Below are positions 41,891 to 45,000 of a DNA stretch of 45,000 nucleotides, in pieces. A program made the translations under genes and the position numbers. The notes under the pieces are model-generated. The model had not been told where the DNA came from and made no database searches. It saw nothing but the letters and a program-made list of their open reading frames with translations. Origin of the DNA: Exiguobacterium aurantiacum. GTDB taxonomy: Bacteria; Bacillota; Bacilli; Exiguobacteriales; Exiguobacteriaceae. The stretch spans positions 45,001 through 90,000 of the forward strand of contig NZ_CP101462.1 of assembly GCF_024362205.1 (NCBI RefSeq). Direction: 5' to 3'. Each line of letters starts with the position of its first letter. Position 1 is the stretch's first letter.

Positions 41891-42390
41891 TATACGTGGC
41901 ACTCGGGTCAAATATCGGGGATCGTGCGCGTTACCTCGCGGAAGCAATTCAAGCGATGACAGAAACGGGTCTTCGCGTGACCAAGGAATCGTCCGTCTAT
42001 GAGACGGCACCAGTCGGATATACGGATCAGCCGTCCTTCTATAATATGGTTGTCGAACTTGAGTCGATTGCACCAGCAGAAGCCGTCTTACTCCAGCTCC
42101 AACAGATTGAGCGGACTTTAGGGAGAGAGCGGTTATTCAAAAACGGGCCACGCACAATCGACCTTGACATCTTGGTCTATAAAAGCGAAGATATACAATC
42201 GAAGCAGTTAACTGTTCCGCATCCGCGGATGCATGAACGTGCTTTTGTCCTTGCCCCGTTCGCGGAGATTGCTCCGTCGATCGAGGTGAAGGGGATGACG
42301 GTGCGGGCGTTGCTCGAAGCCCTCCCAGAGTCGGAACGGCAAGATGTCGTCCCGCTCGGACCGTTACAATCATTGGTCAACTCGGTTTAA
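41887..42390 (+). CDS. folK: 2-amino-4-hydroxy-6-hydroxymethyldihydropteridine pyrophosphokinase
   Basis: FolK transfers pyrophosphate from ATP to the pterin, giving the FolP substrate. The 167-aa protein has ALGSNIGDR at 5-13, the pterin pocket YETAPVGYTDQPSFYN, and the metal-binding GPRTIDLDILVY followed by PHPRMHERAFVL. GGAGGCG precedes the ATG. Bacillus has a small gene, yazB, between folK and dusB; here only 22 bases separate them. Confidence 0.96.
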   Translation: MIYVALGSNIGDRARYLAEAIQAMTETGLRVTKESSVYETAPVGYTDQPSFYNMVVELESIAPAEAVLLQLQQIERTLGRERLFKNGPRTIDLDILVYKSEDIQSKQLTVPHPRMHERAFVLAPFAEIAPSIEVKGMTVRALLEALPESERQDVVPLGPLQSLVNSV

Positions 42391-42412
42391 CGTTAGCGAA
42401 GGAAGTGGATAA

Positions 42413-43408
42413 GTGTCAGGGTTTACAATTGGAAACATTGATATAAAGAACCGCGCCGTCCTTGCCCCGATGGCCGGGGTGACGAACCCTGCGTTTCGTT
42501 TGATTGCTAAAGAATTCGGTGCGGGACTCGTCTGTGCCGAAATGGTCAGCGATAAAGGGATTTTATTGGAGAATGCGAGAACGCTCAGGATGCTGTACGT
42601 CGATGAGCGAGAAAAGCCGCTCAGTCTTCAGATTTTTGGTGGCTCGAAAGACACACTCGTCAGAGCGGCCCAGTATGTGGACCAAAATACGAATGCGGAC
42701 ATCATCGATATCAATATGGGGTGCCCGGTCCCGAAAGTCACGAAGTGTGAAGCGGGCGCCAAATGGCTGCTTGACCCGGATAAAGTTTATGAGATGGTGA
42801 ACGCCGTGTCGCAAGCGGTCGACAAACCAGTCACCGTCAAAATGCGCCTCGGTTGGGATGATGATCACATTTATATTCTTGATAACGTTCGTGCCGCCCA
42901 ATCGGGTGGTGCCGCAGCGATTGCCATTCACGGACGCACGCGGTCTCAACAATATGAAGGAACCGCAAACTGGGAATGGATTGGCGAAGCAAAGAAAATC
43001 GCCACGGTTCCGATTATCGGTAACGGTGATATCTCGACGCCGCAAGAAGCGAAGCATGCGATTGATCATTACGGTGTCGATGCTGTCATGATTGGACGGG
43101 CGGCGTTAGGCAACCCATGGATGTTGTATCAAACGGTTCAGTACTTAGAGACCGGTGAACTGCCGCCAGAACCGGCGGCGCGTGAGAAAATCGACATTTG
43201 TATGTTGCATCTCGATCGCTTGATTGCCATCAAAGGAGAAGTGACAGCCGTTCGTGAGATGCGTCAACATGCGGCATGGTACTTGAAAGGGTTGAAAGGT
43301 AGCGGCCCGGTTCGTAAGCAAATTAACGAAACAGAATCGCGAGATGCTTTTGGCATCGTGTTGTATCATTTTGTGGAGCAGCTCGAGCGACAAATGCAAG
43401 AAGTGTGA
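42413..43408 (+). CDS. dusB: tRNA-dihydrouridine synthase (DusB-like)
   Basis: This FMN enzyme reduces specific uridines in the tRNA D-loop. The 331-aa protein has a TIM barrel with PMAGVTNPAFR near the N-terminus, DINMGCPVPKVTKCEAGAKWL holding the catalytic Cys, and IHGRTRSQQYEGTANW. The start is GTG at 42413, after AAGGAAG. It ends the folate operon, as in Bacillus. The exact uridine modified is not read from sequence. Confidence 0.94.
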   Translation: MSGFTIGNIDIKNRAVLAPMAGVTNPAFRLIAKEFGAGLVCAEMVSDKGILLENARTLRMLYVDEREKPLSLQIFGGSKDTLVRAAQYVDQNTNADIIDINMGCPVPKVTKCEAGAKWLLDPDKVYEMVNAVSQAVDKPVTVKMRLGWDDDHIYILDNVRAAQSGGAAAIAIHGRTRSQQYEGTANWEWIGEAKKIATVPIIGNGDISTPQEAKHAIDHYGVDAVMIGRAALGNPWMLYQTVQYLETGELPPEPAAREKIDICMLHLDRLIAIKGEVTAVREMRQHAAWYLKGLKGSGPVRKQINETESRDAFGIVLYHFVEQLERQMQEV

Positions 43409-43426
43409 ACTAGTGTAACAAAGTGA

Positions 43427-43465
43427 TTTGTGGTAAGCTTGTTTGGCGAAAAAGTGAACCACAAA
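43427..43465. repeat. Inverted repeat between dusB and lysS
   Basis: TTTGTGGT (43427-43434) and ACCACAAA (43458-43465) form a perfect 8-bp inverted repeat with a 23-base spacer, 19 bases after dusB. The role is unknown: RNA stem or operator. Confidence 0.55.
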
Positions 43466-43486
43466 GAGCGAGCGGCTTAGGCTGTG

Positions 43487-45000
<1,514 letters not shown>

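Overview
The window looks like a chromosomal segment of a non-spore-forming member of the Bacillales, most likely Exiguobacterium. The gene order is almost gene for gene that of the Bacillus subtilis origin-proximal region running from an rRNA operon (yaaO-tmk-darA-holB-ricT-yabA) to lysS, but every sporulation gene that Bacillus carries in this stretch is missing (yabG, sspF, spoVT, yabP, yabQ, spoIIE). The genus call is inference from remembered synteny and protein sequence; 16S is not in the window.

Layout. 1-1783: 3' part of a 23S rRNA gene and a complete 5S gene, closed by a terminator. 1870-8380: a compact plus-strand cluster for nucleotide metabolism, c-di-AMP sensing, replication clamp loading and its control, and RNA modification (yaaO-like, tmk, darA, holB, ricT, yabA, trmN6, yazA, rsmI). 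8397-8690: abrB, the only minus-strand gene, followed by a 329-base divergent control region. 9020-14534: metG, tatD, a YabE/Rpf2-type cell-wall protein, rnmV and rsmA. 14617-19692: veg, ispE, purR, spoVG, glmU and prs, mostly single genes or pairs each with a readable sigma-A promoter. 19748-27512: pth, mfd, a flippase-family protein, mazG, rqcP, divIC. 27587-30723: an S1-domain protein with a Gly/Arg-rich insert, and a large YhgE/Pip membrane protein that is the one clear accessory insertion. 30866-31023: tRNA-Met and tRNA-Glu. 31092-37881: tilS, hpt, ftsH, coaX, hslO, cysK. 37976-43408: a tightly overlapping p-aminobenzoate/folate operon (pabB-pabA-pabC-folP-folB-folK) ending in dusB. 43557-end: lysS, cut by the window edge.

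How it works together: most genes are growth housekeeping, covering translation (rRNA, tRNAs, metG, lysS, pth, tilS, trmN6, rsmI, rsmA, rnmV, dusB), purine/PRPP metabolism (purR, prs, hpt), envelope (glmU, ispE, yabM-like, divIC, YabE-like), DNA repair (mfd), proteostasis (ftsH, hslO, rqcP) and cofactors (coaX, folate). I see no phage, IS element, CRISPR array, defence island or biosynthetic cluster. What is most worth a second look is regulatory: a consensus promoter whose predicted start falls on the 5' end of 5S rRNA; a 16-bp inverted operator-like pair around the yhgE promoter; inverted repeats at the abrB, metG, purR and glmU promoters; and a run of promoters built directly onto the stop codons of the preceding genes. 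Starts were chosen from ribosome binding sites and homologue N-termini. All motif and spacing statements are by-eye readings.
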